From Vreelandella alkaliphila (GTDB lineage Bacteria > Pseudomonadota > Gammaproteobacteria > Pseudomonadales > Halomonadaceae), in the NCBI RefSeq assembly GCF_016107625.1, contig NZ_JABASV010000002.1, positions 1-64,000 on the forward strand: a stretch of 64,000 nt of DNA, given 5' to 3'. The notes beneath the pieces were generated by a model, which saw only the letters and a list, made by a program, of their open reading frames with translations, was not told where the DNA came from and did not search any database. Of this stretch, positions 1-8,251 are shown in pieces. A program made the translations under genes and the position numbers. Position 1 is the stretch's first letter; each line of letters opens with the position of its first letter.

Positions 1-122
1 TCACCCTCATCGGCAAGCGCCCACATGAATTACCTGATCAAATTGTTAAAGAGCTGTTTTCGCTGCTGAACTTCCGAAGAAGTAACTGGCTAACCGATGA
101 ACCGGCTTGCCTCAGCGAGGAA
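1..122 (-). ncRNA. rRNA operon 5' leader (16S gene lies beyond the left edge)
   Basis: Read on the minus strand, this stretch matches the general form of a gammaproteobacterial rRNA leader. It holds GCTCTTTAACAATTTG, the boxA antitermination motif, at about 40-55, followed by the sequence normally found upstream of mature 16S rRNA. It sits just downstream of a strong promoter at 128-155. No mature rRNA sequence is inside the window, so the 16S gene is inferred to begin to the left. The same boxA also occurs in 16S-23S spacers, but the promoter immediately upstream argues for the operon leader. Confidence 0.75.
43..55 (-). promoter_or_regulatory. rrn boxA antitermination site
   Basis: On the minus strand this reads AGCTCTTTAACAA, close to the E. 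coli rrn boxA (TGCTCTTTAACA). In rRNA operons boxA RNA recruits NusB/NusE and associated factors so that RNA polymerase reads through terminators. Confidence 0.7.
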
Positions 123-127
123 TGCGT

Positions 128-155
128 ATTCTACGCATTTCCTGGTGTTTGTCAA
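128..155 (-). promoter_or_regulatory. rRNA promoter, proximal (P2-like)
   Basis: On the minus strand a perfect -35 TTGACA (150-155) is followed after 16 bp by a -10 TAGAAT (128-133). A 16-bp spacer with a full-consensus -35 is typical of rRNA promoters. Transcription would start near 120 and run left through boxA. Confidence 0.75.
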
Positions 156-388
156 TCACTGTTTTGAGTGAGTGAAGCGAGTGAGCGAAGAAAGCGAAAT
201 AACGATGCTTTCTGGCGTGGCTCGTTTCAAAAAGCGTTGGAAGACATCGCAGCGTATTACTGCTGAGTTCTTCTAACTCTCTGACAAACCGAAGGTTTTC
301 ACCTTCATTTACCGCTGGTAACGCTGTGCGTCCCCGGCAGCGGATGCGTACTTTACGGATTCGCTGCCGTCTTGGCAAGAGCTATTTA

Positions 389-417
389 TAGATAAATGCA
401 AAAAAGTTTTAAGGCAA
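389..417 (-). promoter_or_regulatory. possible distal rRNA promoter (P1-like)
   Basis: On the minus strand TTGCCT (412-417) and TATCTA (389-394) are separated by 17 bp, in AT-rich surroundings. Tandem promoters are usual for rRNA operons, but here the spacing to the proximal promoter is about 260 bp, and the match is only moderate. A perfect 8-bp hairpin (arms 335-342 and 362-369) lies between the two promoters. Confidence 0.4.
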
Positions 418-454
418 ACCGTTTTGTGTTTGAAAGCGCTTCGACGGCACTCCA

Positions 455-483
455 TTGACGGTTACACTTACTCAAGCTTTATA
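455..483 (+). promoter_or_regulatory. probable pyrB promoter
   Basis: TTGACG (455-460), a 17-bp spacer and TTTATA (478-483) precede the pyrB start at 517. This would give a leader of about 25 nt, too short for a PyrR-type or uridine-sensitive attenuator. An ORF extending upstream of 517 would overlap this promoter, which supports the shorter start. Confidence 0.5.
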
Positions 484-516
484 GCACCCAACGCCCACTT
501 CACTTTGAGGTCCGTG

Positions 517-1542
517 ATGAGCCAGCACCTATTAACTGTCGATTCATTACAGCGCGAAAGCGTTGACCACCTGCTACGCGTTGCGGCGCGTATGGAACCC
601 ATCGCCAGTCGCCGCCAAGTTACTCGGGTGCTGGAAGGTGCTGTGCTTGGTAATTTGTTCTTTGAAGCGAGTACACGCACACGCGTGAGCTTTAATGCTG
701 CGTTTTGCCGTCTGGGGGGAAGTGTGTGTGACACCACCGGCTTTACTTTCTCTTCTATGGCCAAGGGTGAATCGCTTTACGATACTAGTCGAGTAATGAG
801 TGGCTATTGCGATGCGATTGTTATGCGCCATCCAGATCAAGGATCGGTAGCAGAGTTCGCCGCTGCCACCAATGTGCCGGTAATTAACGGTGGGGATGGC
901 CCTGGTGAACACCCAAGCCAAGCACTGCTTGATCTTTATACGATTGATAAAGAGTTTCAGCGATTAGGTAAATCACTCAGCGGCGCACATATTCTGCTGA
1001 CCGGTGATTTGAAATATGGTCGCACCGTGCATTCGCTGATCAAGCTACTGTCTCTCTATGATCCGCTGCGCATTACCTTGGTATCTCCACCGGGCCTGGA
1101 AATGCCGACCGCGCTGATTGACCTTGTGACGTCTCGTGGGCACCGCGTCGAACAACGTGACTCACTGGCCAGCGACTTCTCAGATCTGGACGTGGTTTAC
1201 ACCACACGCATCCAGAAAGAGCGTTTTACTGATGAAATGAACGAGAGCTTTCAGGGGCTTTCCGACGACTTTATGGTTAATCGCGACTTTCTGGATCAGC
1301 GCTGCAGCCAAAGTACGATTGTCATGCACCCACTACCCCGAGATAGCCGCCCTGGCGCCAATGACCTAAACGTGAACCTTAACGGTGATCCGCGTTTGGC
1401 GATTTTCCGCCAAACTGACAACGGGATACCCATGCGGATGGCCATTTTTGCCACGCTATTAAAGGTAGATGAGCTGATTGAGAAAGACCTGAGACCCGTG
1501 CGCTGGTTTGTGCCATCTCAAACCGGCACTCTAGACCGTTAA
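517..1542 (+). CDS. pyrB: aspartate carbamoyltransferase catalytic chain
   Basis: Makes N-carbamoyl-L-aspartate from carbamoyl phosphate and aspartate, the committed step of pyrimidine synthesis in the cytosol. The 341-residue product carries the carbamoyl-phosphate motif STRTR at residues 52-56, the HPSQ motif near 132 and HPLPRD starting at residue 271. The frame is open 93 bases further upstream, but ATG 517 is preceded by a TTGAGG ribosome-binding site and gives the usual N-terminus. It is somewhat longer than the 311-residue E. coli chain. No pyrI regulatory-chain gene and no pyrC-like gene follows, unlike the pyrBI or pyrBC arrangements. It is convergent with ruvX, 28 bp away, and divergent from the rRNA operon on its left. 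Confidence 0.96.
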   Translation: MSQHLLTVDSLQRESVDHLLRVAARMEPIASRRQVTRVLEGAVLGNLFFEASTRTRVSFNAAFCRLGGSVCDTTGFTFSSMAKGESLYDTSRVMSGYCDAIVMRHPDQGSVAEFAAATNVPVINGGDGPGEHPSQALLDLYTIDKEFQRLGKSLSGAHILLTGDLKYGRTVHSLIKLLSLYDPLRITLVSPPGLEMPTALIDLVTSRGHRVEQRDSLASDFSDLDVVYTTRIQKERFTDEMNESFQGLSDDFMVNRDFLDQRCSQSTIVMHPLPRDSRPGANDLNVNLNGDPRLAIFRQTDNGIPMRMAIFATLLKVDELIEKDLRPVRWFVPSQTGTLDR

Positions 1543-1570
1543 GTCAGACCGTTAAGTCATTACATCAGGT

Positions 1571-2026
1571 TTAATGAGCGATCCGCCCACCAGGAAGTCC
1601 TTCTTGGTGGGCAAACCAACCTTCTAGAATAAGCACAGCAGCTATGCCATCGACACTTTCTTCTCGATAGTTACCACGATGACCTGCCGCATGAGCGATC
1701 TGCTTCGCTTCGCGAGTAGAGCCACGCTCATCAACCATTTCACAGGGCTTGCCATAGCGCCCGTGCAGGCGATTACCGAACTTGCGTGACCGCGCGCTCA
1801 TCGCAGACTCAGTACCATCCATATTCAGCGGCAGGCCAACCACAAACAAGTCAGGCTGCCACTCCTCTACTAACCGTGTAACAACGTTCCAGTCAGGAAT
1901 GCCGTCTCGAGCGGTTAGCGGCGTTAGCTCGCGTGCGCTATTAAGCAACTCATTGCCTACCGCGACGCCAATACGCCGAGTACCAAAATCAAATGCGAGT
2001 ATTAGCCGTTGCCCACGATCAGCCAT
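1571..2026 (-). CDS. ruvX: RuvX/YqgF family putative Holliday junction resolvase
   Basis: RNase H-fold protein of 151 residues. In E. coli YqgF is implicated in 5' processing of pre-16S rRNA, and the family is also described as a putative Holliday-junction resolvase; which role matters here cannot be told from sequence. Visible motifs are the first acidic strand FDFGT with Asp13, GLPLN near residue 65, and DER(G/S)ST near residue 100. It lies 12 bp downstream of yqgE on the same strand, the usual gshB-yqgE-ruvX order, so it is probably translated from a gshB-yqgE-ruvX transcript. Confidence 0.93.
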   Translation of the reverse strand: MADRGQRLILAFDFGTRRIGVAVGNELLNSARELTPLTARDGIPDWNVVTRLVEEWQPDLFVVGLPLNMDGTESAMSARSRKFGNRLHGRYGKPCEMVDERGSTREAKQIAHAAGHRGNYREESVDGIAAVLILEGWFAHQEGLPGGRIAH

Positions 2027-2038
2027 AAAACTTAACCA

Positions 2039-2596
2039 TCATGCATGGCCCGCGTCGCGGGTCATCAGGTTTAGATCAACGCCCAGTATGCCAGCGGCAG
2101 CGGTTAGACGCTCGGCGGGAGGGGTGTTAAACAGTACGCTGCCTTGGCCTTCGACCGTCAGCCACGCATTCTCTTTTAGCTCGTCTTCTAATTGCCCAAC
2201 GTCCCAACCAGCGCAGCCTAGGCACACCAGAAAATCTTCGGGGCCGGTATCGTCGGCAAGCGCCTGAAGAATATCCATCGAGGTGGTAAGCGCGATACCG
2301 TCTTCTACCTGAACACTGGAGTCCCACTCTTGGCTATCACCGATATGCAGAATAAAGCCACGATCCTTATGCATAGGGCCGCCATAATAGACCGGTGCAT
2401 TACGGTGCGGGCTATCATCGCCTCCCAGCGACAGCTGCTCAAAGAGGGCATCGAGGGTAATTTCAAGTGGACGATTGGCGATGACCCCCATGCAACCATT
2501 GTGATCATGGTCGCAAAGGTAGATCAGGCTACCGGCAAAATTAGGGTCATCCAAGTGAGGCATAGCCATCAAAAAATGATGCTTAAAGCTTTGCAT
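2039..2596 (-). CDS. yqgE: YqgE/AlgH family protein (UPF0301)
   Basis: A 185-residue cytosolic protein of the AlgH/YqgE family. The family is named from a Pseudomonas locus affecting alginate regulation, but its biochemical function is not established. The N-terminus (FLMAMPHLDDPNF) and the internal GCMGVIANRP and GCAGWDVGQLE motifs are characteristic. ATG 2596 has a clear GGAG site 7 bp upstream. It lies between gshB and ruvX on the same strand, an association conserved across gammaproteobacteria. Confidence 0.93.
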   Translation of the reverse strand: MQSFKHHFLMAMPHLDDPNFAGSLIYLCDHDHNGCMGVIANRPLEITLDALFEQLSLGGDDSPHRNAPVYYGGPMHKDRGFILHIGDSQEWDSSVQVEDGIALTTSMDILQALADDTGPEDFLVCLGCAGWDVGQLEDELKENAWLTVEGQGSVLFNTPPAERLTAAAGILGVDLNLMTRDAGHA

Positions 2597-2669
2597 GCGT
2601 CTCCTACGGCTCGCTGAATACTCAACGAGCCTCGCGTTATTAGGCGAATAGAACGTTCAACGGCATCGG

Positions 2670-3626
2670 TTAGTTAAGACGACGCTCAATAGCATCCAGC
2701 AGCATTCCGGCAATGTCCGTGCCGCGCTGATCATCAATTTCACGTACACAGGTAGGACTGGTGACGTTAATTTCAGTGATGTAGTCACCAATCACATCTA
2801 AACCAACAAACATCAGCCCTTTTTCACGAATCATGGGTTGCACCTGCTGAATCAACCAGTGGTCACGCTCAGTCAATTCACGGCTGACACCGCGCCCGCC
2901 AGCGGCGAGGTTACCCCGAGTTTCACCCGCCGAGGGAATACGCGCCAGCCCATAGGGCACGGGTTCACCGTCAACCAATAAGATGCGCGTGTCGCCATCT
3001 TTGATTTCGGCTAGGTAGCGTTGCGCCATAATTTGCCGCTGGCCGCGCAGGGTTAATTGCTCAATGACCGCACCAATGTTGCGGCCATCAGGGCCAATAT
3101 GAAAAATCCCAGTACCGCCCATGCCATCAAGGGGTTTGAAAATCACATCACCATGTTCCGCGTGGAAAGCACGCAGGACGTCATCACGACTGGCGACAAT
3201 AGTGGGCGCACAGCACTGGGGAAACTGCTGGGCAAATAATTTTTCATTACACTGCAACAACGCAGCGGTTGGATTAACTACCAGAACGCCTTCCCGCTCG
3301 GCAAACCCCAGCAGATGGACCGCATTGGTAAAGTCGGCATCGACAGGCGGGTCTTTGCGCATTAGCACAATATCCAACTCCACCAGTGGGCGCTGAGCCG
3401 CGTCACCGAGGTCGTACCAATGGTTAGGATCGCGATGCACCGTTAATGGGCGCATACGTGCATAAGCCTGTCCTGCGTTCAAGAAAAGATCTTCTTGCTC
3501 CATATAATGCAGTGTGTAGCCGCGCTCTTGCGCCGCCCACAGCATGGCCATGGTGGTATCTTTCTTGTAAGCGATGTCGCTGATGGGATCCATCACCACA
3601 CCGAGATGCAACGTTGATTGGCTCAT
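2670..3626 (-). CDS. gshB: glutathione synthetase
   Basis: ATP-grasp ligase that joins gamma-glutamylcysteine and glycine. It has the family N-terminus LGVVMDPI, the ATP-binding KPLDGMGGTGIF segment near the middle, the glycine-rich loop GNLAAGGRG and the C-terminal EINVTSPTC. The start is uncertain: the frame is open to 3689 (TTG), with ATG at 3641 and ATG at 3626. The 3626 start gives 318 residues, close to the E. coli length, places LGVVMDPI near the N-terminus as in relatives, and has GGATG about 10 bp upstream. It heads a probable gshB-yqgE-ruvX unit. Confidence 0.95.
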   Translation of the reverse strand: MSQSTLHLGVVMDPISDIAYKKDTTMAMLWAAQERGYTLHYMEQEDLFLNAGQAYARMRPLTVHRDPNHWYDLGDAAQRPLVELDIVLMRKDPPVDADFTNAVHLLGFAEREGVLVVNPTAALLQCNEKLFAQQFPQCCAPTIVASRDDVLRAFHAEHGDVIFKPLDGMGGTGIFHIGPDGRNIGAVIEQLTLRGQRQIMAQRYLAEIKDGDTRILLVDGEPVPYGLARIPSAGETRGNLAAGGRGVSRELTERDHWLIQQVQPMIREKGLMFVGLDVIGDYITEINVTSPTCVREIDDQRGTDIAGMLLDAIERRLN

Positions 3627-3702
3627 CGGGGTAACATCCATACATGAACAAAAGGTAAGCAGTATGCCGCACTGCCTGCACAGCTCCAACCGTCGCTAGG
3701 GA

Positions 3703-4407
3703 CTACTCGTCTTGCCCGTCCGTTAACGCGCCCGGTACAAGCCGGATAGCACCAGGCTCTAGGGTAATTAACTGCTGCTTATAAAGTCGCCCGATGGCCT
3801 GCTTATAAGCACTCTTGCTAACACCTAATCGCGTCTTAATATCATGCGCGGAGCTTTTATCACCCAACGCTAGATAACCACCACTTTCACGTAGCGCCTG
3901 CAATACTTTATCACCCACTATATCTAAGCGAGCCACACCCGGGGGGAGCAGGCAAATGTCGACACGACCATCTTCGCGGCGCTGCTTTACATAGCCTTTC
4001 AGCGACTGCCCGCGGCGCAGCGGCTGGGTAATATCATCTTGATAGATCAACCCCCAATAGCGGTGATTAACCACTACCTTCATTCCAAGGTCGGTGCGAT
4101 CGGCCACTACCACAGCCACTTCATCACCTTTTTCCAGCGCCCAAGCATCGTCTGTCAAAAAACGATCCAGGCGCATGGTAGCCACAGGTCGCCCTTGGTC
4201 ATCGCTATACAGCATTACCAGTACCCGCTTACCGGGATCGGGACGAAAGCGCTGCTCGCTATAAGGCAGCAGTACATCTTTGGGCTGCCCCCATTGCAGA
4301 AACGCCCCTGTGCTATTGACCGCCGTCACGGTCAAATAGGCTACGTCACCCAGCTGAGCAGCGGCGTCGCTTGCGGAACGGGGAGAAGAGTGAGACTCAC
4401 GGACCAT
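3703..4407 (-). CDS. CvfB-like S1-domain RNA-binding protein
   Basis: A 234-residue protein of the CvfB/YitL type: tandem S1-like beta-barrel domains over roughly residues 15-165 (GAFLQWGQPKDVLLP is a typical S1 strand pattern), then a C-terminal winged-helix region (KTRLGVSKSAYKQAIGRLY). In Gram-positive bacteria CvfB affects virulence gene expression; the role in gammaproteobacteria is not known to me. ATG 4407 is chosen because AAGGA sits 9 bp upstream; the frame remains open to 4518 but that extension lacks family features. It sits between rsmE and gshB, which are adjacent in many relatives. Confidence 0.85.
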   Translation of the reverse strand: MVRESHSSPRSASDAAAQLGDVAYLTVTAVNSTGAFLQWGQPKDVLLPYSEQRFRPDPGKRVLVMLYSDDQGRPVATMRLDRFLTDDAWALEKGDEVAVVVADRTDLGMKVVVNHRYWGLIYQDDITQPLRRGQSLKGYVKQRREDGRVDICLLPPGVARLDIVGDKVLQALRESGGYLALGDKSSAHDIKTRLGVSKSAYKQAIGRLYKQQLITLEPGAIRLVPGALTDGQDE

Positions 4408-4676
4408 GGGTACCGTCCTTACAGAAAGTAGACCTTCATTATGGTGCCTTGCGCACGCAAGGCAAAGTGCAGCCGGTATACGTAAATTCGACAGCGCATA
4501 AGCAGCGACTGACACCACTCAACAGGGCATCAGCCCAGCTAGTAAGCACTTACTTACGCGCACCGTTAAAAAATAAGCCCCTAAAATATTCCTTAAGAAT
4601 AGGCTCTTAAGAATAAATATTTAAAAATGAGCTCTTACAAGTGGGTACAGAGAAGTGAGCACTAAAAAGTGAGTAC
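4408..4676. other. AT-rich intergenic region with clustered GTAAG/AGTACTTAC motifs
   Basis: No convincing gene. The right half is strikingly AT-rich and holds several related short motifs: GTAAGCACTTACTTAC at 4542-4557, GTGAGCACT at about 4655, and GTGAGTACTTAC at 4669-4680, the last overlapping the rsmE stop codon. They belong to the window-wide motif family described in the findings. The cvfB-like gene promoter should also lie in this stretch. Confidence 0.5.
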
Positions 4677-5396
4677 TTACACATCACCGAAGTGGTGCTG
4701 TAGCAACGTTAACGCAACAACAGGTGCCGTTTCAGTACGCAATACTCTTGGGCCGAGCGTCAGCGGTGTAAAACCACCGACAGTGGCCGCATTAATATCC
4801 GCAGCACTTAAGCCACCCTCTGGGCCGATTAAGAGCGCTACTGAAGCGGGGCATGGCTGTTGCGAAAATACATTGCCCGTCGCTAGGTGAAGCATCAAGC
4901 GTAACGGCTCTTGCCGCTCGGCCAGCCAATCATCCAGCGCTTTTGGTGGATAGACGGGGGGGACAACCGCTCGCCCACTCTGTTCACAAGCGCTAGCCGC
5001 AACCGCCTGCCAGTGAGCCAGTTTTTTCTCTTCACGATCGCCCTTGAGACGCACATCACCCCGCTCTGTGTAGAGCGGGGTAATCGCTGCAACGCCCAGC
5101 TCAACGGCTTTTTGAATGGCATAATCCATCCGGTCGCCTTTCGAGATCGCTTGGCCAAGGTGCACCGCTAACGGCGATTCGCCACTACCCGGCCAGACAG
5201 CCTCGATGATCACTGTCGTTTGCTTGCGACCAACATCGGCTAAGCGCACGCCAGCCTCTTGGCCGTTGCCATCAAACAGCATCAGCGGTGCACTTTCGCC
5301 CAACCGTAGCACCCGCGTCACATGCCGCGCTGGGCCGTCAGGCAGAGTGATGGTTGCGCCCACTGCAAACTCAGCGGGCACATAAAGGCGGGGCAT
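4677..5396 (-). CDS. rsmE: 16S rRNA (uracil-1498-N3)-methyltransferase
   Basis: SPOUT-fold methyltransferase that modifies U1498 of 16S rRNA in assembled 30S subunits. It has an N-terminal PUA-like part (PRLYVP, HVTRVLRLGE) and the C-terminal knot with LIGPEGGLS and LGPRVLRTETAP, which bind S-adenosylmethionine. ATG 5396 gives 239 residues starting MPRLYVP, as in relatives. An in-frame ATG at 5432, only 2 bp from the secB stop, would add 12 residues and allow coupled translation; neither start has a good ribosome-binding site. It is probably cotranscribed with secB. Confidence 0.93.
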   Translation of the reverse strand: MPRLYVPAEFAVGATITLPDGPARHVTRVLRLGESAPLMLFDGNGQEAGVRLADVGRKQTTVIIEAVWPGSGESPLAVHLGQAISKGDRMDYAIQKAVELGVAAITPLYTERGDVRLKGDREEKKLAHWQAVAASACEQSGRAVVPPVYPPKALDDWLAERQEPLRLMLHLATGNVFSQQPCPASVALLIGPEGGLSAADINAATVGGFTPLTLGPRVLRTETAPVVALTLLQHHFGDV

Positions 5397-5434
5397 TTTG
5401 CCGTGTAAGGCAACCCAGTCAGCAGCATGCATAC

Positions 5435-5944
5435 TTAGTGAGTATTCTCGGCTGCTTGCTGAGCCTGCTGCGCTTCACGCTGCTTGCGCTGAGCATACAT
5501 GGCTTCAAAATTCACCGGCGCCAGCATTAGCGGCGGGAAACCACCACGGTTGACTAGGTTGTCAACGCACTCACGGGCATAAGGGAACAGCAAGTTGGGG
5601 CAGAACGCACCCAGAGTTTGTTCCAGCTGAGCCCCTTCAATTCCAGCAATACGGAACAGGCCGGCTTGCTCTACTTCTGCAAGGAACGACGTAGTGCCGG
5701 TTTCGCTATCGTTAACCTGGGCAGTCACCTTTACAACCACTTCGTACTGGTCGTCGGCTATTTTCTGGCTAGTGGTGTTCAGATCCAGATTCACCTTAGG
5801 CTTAAATGCCTGCTTGAATACTGAAGGTGAGTTCGGCGCTTCAAAGGAAATATCTTTCACATAGATACGCTGTAAAGAGAACTTCAGCTGAGGCTTTTCG
5901 CCTTCTGCGGCGCCTGCCTGCGGGGTGTTGTTATCTTCCGCCAT
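5435..5944 (-). CDS. secB: protein-export chaperone SecB
   Basis: Cytosolic tetrameric chaperone that keeps preproteins unfolded and delivers them to SecA. The 169-residue product has the SecB core (FSLQRIYVKDISFEAPNSP and the FCPNLLFPYARE segment that forms part of the SecA-binding surface). The C-terminal tail is Gln/Ala-rich. It follows the rhodanese gene by 70 bp on the same strand. E. coli has grxC between these two genes; it is absent here. Confidence 0.97.
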   Translation of the reverse strand: MAEDNNTPQAGAAEGEKPQLKFSLQRIYVKDISFEAPNSPSVFKQAFKPKVNLDLNTTSQKIADDQYEVVVKVTAQVNDSETGTTSFLAEVEQAGLFRIAGIEGAQLEQTLGAFCPNLLFPYARECVDNLVNRGGFPPLMLAPVNFEAMYAQRKQREAQQAQQAAENTH

Positions 5945-6014
5945 TGGGATACTCCTAATTGTTCATCTGCTAAAAAATTGCGCGACAGCGCACGGTTAAA
6001 TACTTTCTACTTAA

Positions 6015-6437
6015 TTACTTTTTTACCACCGGAAGACCATCGGCCTGCCACTGCACCATGCCACCTCTTAACTTATTGACACGTTCAAAACCTGCCTTAG
6101 CAAGTTTTGCCTGGGCAGCACCAGAGCTCTGGCCATGCTTACATACCACGATGATCGGCTGGCTTTTCACTTTCTCCAGTTCATTCATGCGGCTGTCGAG
6201 GTTGCTTTGAGGAATATTGCGTGCACCTGCAATATGTCCTGCTTTAAAGTCTTTGCTTTCACGGATATCCAGCACCACCGCGTCTTCACGGTTAATAAGC
6301 TGAGTCGCCTGGGTAGAGGTCACAGCATGCGTGGCGGCGCTGCGCGCTTCGTACGCCACCCATGCTATTAATACCAGCAAAAACGCCCCGACAAGTAGGG
6401 GGTGGTTCATTACGAATTCGAACAGCTGATCGATCAT
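6015..6437 (-). CDS. membrane-anchored rhodanese-domain protein (YibN-like)
   Basis: A 140-residue protein with one N-terminal membrane segment (about residues 12-28, HPLLVGAFLLVLIAWVA) followed by a single rhodanese domain. The active-site loop begins with Cys in VVCKHGQSSGA, so it is likely an active sulfur carrier; substrate unknown. E. coli YibN has the same architecture and the same neighbourhood (gpmI-yibN-secB). ATG 6437 is preferred; a GTG three codons upstream (6446) is also in frame. It is divergent from gpmI. Confidence 0.9.
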   Translation of the reverse strand: MIDQLFEFVMNHPLLVGAFLLVLIAWVAYEARSAATHAVTSTQATQLINREDAVVLDIRESKDFKAGHIAGARNIPQSNLDSRMNELEKVKSQPIIVVCKHGQSSGAAQAKLAKAGFERVNKLRGGMVQWQADGLPVVKK

Positions 6438-6688
6438 CGTGAACACAATCTCTTGGTCTATGCAGAAAAAAGCGGCCTAGCCGCCTCCAGAAACGCAACA
6501 AGTATACACGTCACACGGCATACCGCGCAGGCCATGACGCCCAACGGCTGCCTGCGTTATGATGCCCCATGCGCGCGCCTGTCGCGACCCTGATTATAAG
6601 GTGTTGTCTGAAAACTGTTTGAGCAACCTTCACCAACGTTTCAAACAGCACCTCATGTCGCTTGGCTGACCAACATAACGAGGTTTTC

Positions 6689-8251
6689 ATGGCTACAACT
6701 GCACCGCGCCCCGTGGCGCTAATCATTTTAGATGGCTACGGCCACAATCCCGATAGCGCCCACAACGCAGTGGCCGCAGCTAATACGCCCAACATGGACA
6801 AACTGTGGGCCAACCGCCCGCATGCCTTTGTGCACACTGATGGTCGCCATGTGGGTCTGCCTGACGGGCAGATGGGTAATTCTGAAGTAGGCCATATGAA
6901 TATTGGTGCCGGACGCATTGTCTACCAGGACTTCACCCGCATCACCAAAGCAATTGAAGACGGCGACCTAGACACCAACGAGGTGCTGACCAAGCCCATC
7001 GACGAGGCCGTTGCCAATGGCCGTGCTGTCCACTTGCTTGGGCTGCTTTCTCCCGGCGGCGTGCACAGCCACGAAGACCACTTTATTGCCATGGCCGAGC
7101 TTGCTGCCCGACGCGGCGCTCAGCGCATTTTTATCCATGCGTTTTTAGACGGACGCGATATGCCGCCGCAAAGTGCGCTCCGCTCGATCGAGCGTGCTAA
7201 TGCACGTTTGGCAGAGCTGGTAGGTGCCGACAATGGCTTTGTTGCATCAGTCATTGGCCGCTTTTATGCAATGGACCGTGATAACCGCTGGGAGCGGGTT
7301 GAGCAAGCCTACCGCTTGCTGACCGATGGTCACGCTGACTTTATTACTTCCAGCGCTGAAACCGCCCTGCGCGACGCTTACCAGCGCGGCGAAACCGACG
7401 AATTTGTCGCTTCTAGCAGTATTCCGCTGAATGGCACCGCCATTACGCTCCAAGACGGCGATGCAGCTATTTTCCTTAATTTTCGCTCCGACCGCGCCCG
7501 CGAATTAACGCGTGCAATCACTGAAGCTGAGTTTAACGGCTTTGAGCGGCGTGTACGCCCTACGCTGGCTGGCGACGGTTTAGTCACGATGACCCAGTAC
7601 GCCGCCAACATTCCAGCACCAGCGGCCTTTCCCCCATCTGATCTCACCGACACCCTGGGTGAAGTGGTTGCTAAACGAGGCCTAACTCAGCTACGTATTG
7701 CAGAAACAGAAAAGTATCCCCACGTCACCTTTTTCTTCTCCGGCGGTAATGAAGCCGAGTACGCAGGCGAAGAGCGCATTTTAGTGCCCTCCCCTCGTGA
7801 CGTTAAAACCTACGACGAAAAACCCGAGATGAGCGCCTTTGAGATCACCGATAAGCTGGTGAACGCTATCGACAGTGGTCGCTTTGACTTAATAGTGTGC
7901 AATTATGCCAATGGCGACATGGTTGGCCATACCGGTGACTTCAACGCCGCAGTAAAAGCGATTGAAACCGTTGATACTTGCGTTGGCCGGGTAGTAGAGG
8001 CCATTGAGCGTGCTGGTGGTGCTTGCCTGATCACAGCTGACCATGGCAATGCCGAACAGATGGTGCATCCAGAAACAGGCGCGCCGCAAACAGCCCACAC
8101 TACCTTTACGGTACCGTTGATTTACGTGGGAGAGCAGAATGGACGGCTGGAAGATGGACGACTGTGCGATTTAGCGCCGACGCTGTTAACCATGATGAAC
8201 CAGGCTCAGCCCGAAGCAATGACAGGTAACCCACTGATTCATTTTGATTGA
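6689..8251 (+). CDS. gpmI: 2,3-bisphosphoglycerate-independent phosphoglycerate mutase
   Basis: Interconverts 3- and 2-phosphoglycerate in glycolysis and gluconeogenesis using two Mn ions and a phosphoserine intermediate. The 520-residue alkaline-phosphatase-fold enzyme has the metal site LDGYG (Asp15), the catalytic Ser65 in GNSEVGH, and the C-terminal metal ligands in [12 protein letters not shown] and ADHGNAE. ATG 6689 follows an AGG site; an upstream ATG at 6662 lacks one. It overlaps the envC-like gene by one base (TGATG), so the two are translationally coupled, and ctpA follows: the same gpmI-envC-ctpA order as in Pseudomonas. Confidence 0.97.
   Translation: MATTAPRPVALIILDGYGHNPDSAHNAVAAANTPNMDKLWANRPHAFVHTDGRHVGLPDGQMGNSEVGHMNIGAGRIVYQDFTRITKAIEDGDLDTNEVLTKPIDEAVANGRAVHLLGLLSPGGVHSHEDHFIAMAELAARRGAQRIFIHAFLDGRDMPPQSALRSIERANARLAELVGADNGFVASVIGRFYAMDRDNRWERVEQAYRLLTDGHADFITSSAETALRDAYQRGETDEFVASSSIPLNGTAITLQDGDAAIFLNFRSDRARELTRAITEAEFNGFERRVRPTLAGDGLVTMTQYAANIPAPAAFPPSDLTDTLGEVVAKRGLTQLRIAETEKYPHVTFFFSGGNEAEYAGEERILVPSPRDVKTYDEKPEMSAFEITDKLVNAIDSGRFDLIVCNYANGDMVGHTGDFNAAVKAIETVDTCVGRVVEAIERAGGACLITADHGNAEQMVHPETGAPQTAHTTFTVPLIYVGEQNGRLEDGRLCDLAPTLLTMMNQAQPEAMTGNPLIHFD

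Noticed and set aside
112-378. 88-codon minus-strand ORF at the rRNA promoter
   Set aside because: Coincides with the rRNA promoter and leader; no ribosome-binding site.
574-921. 115-codon minus-strand ORF in pyrB
   Set aside because: Lies wholly within pyrB on the opposite strand and resembles no known family.
1782-2267. 161-codon plus-strand ORF across ruvX and yqgE
   Set aside because: Antisense to two well-supported genes and with no protein family features; a shadow of their codon pattern.
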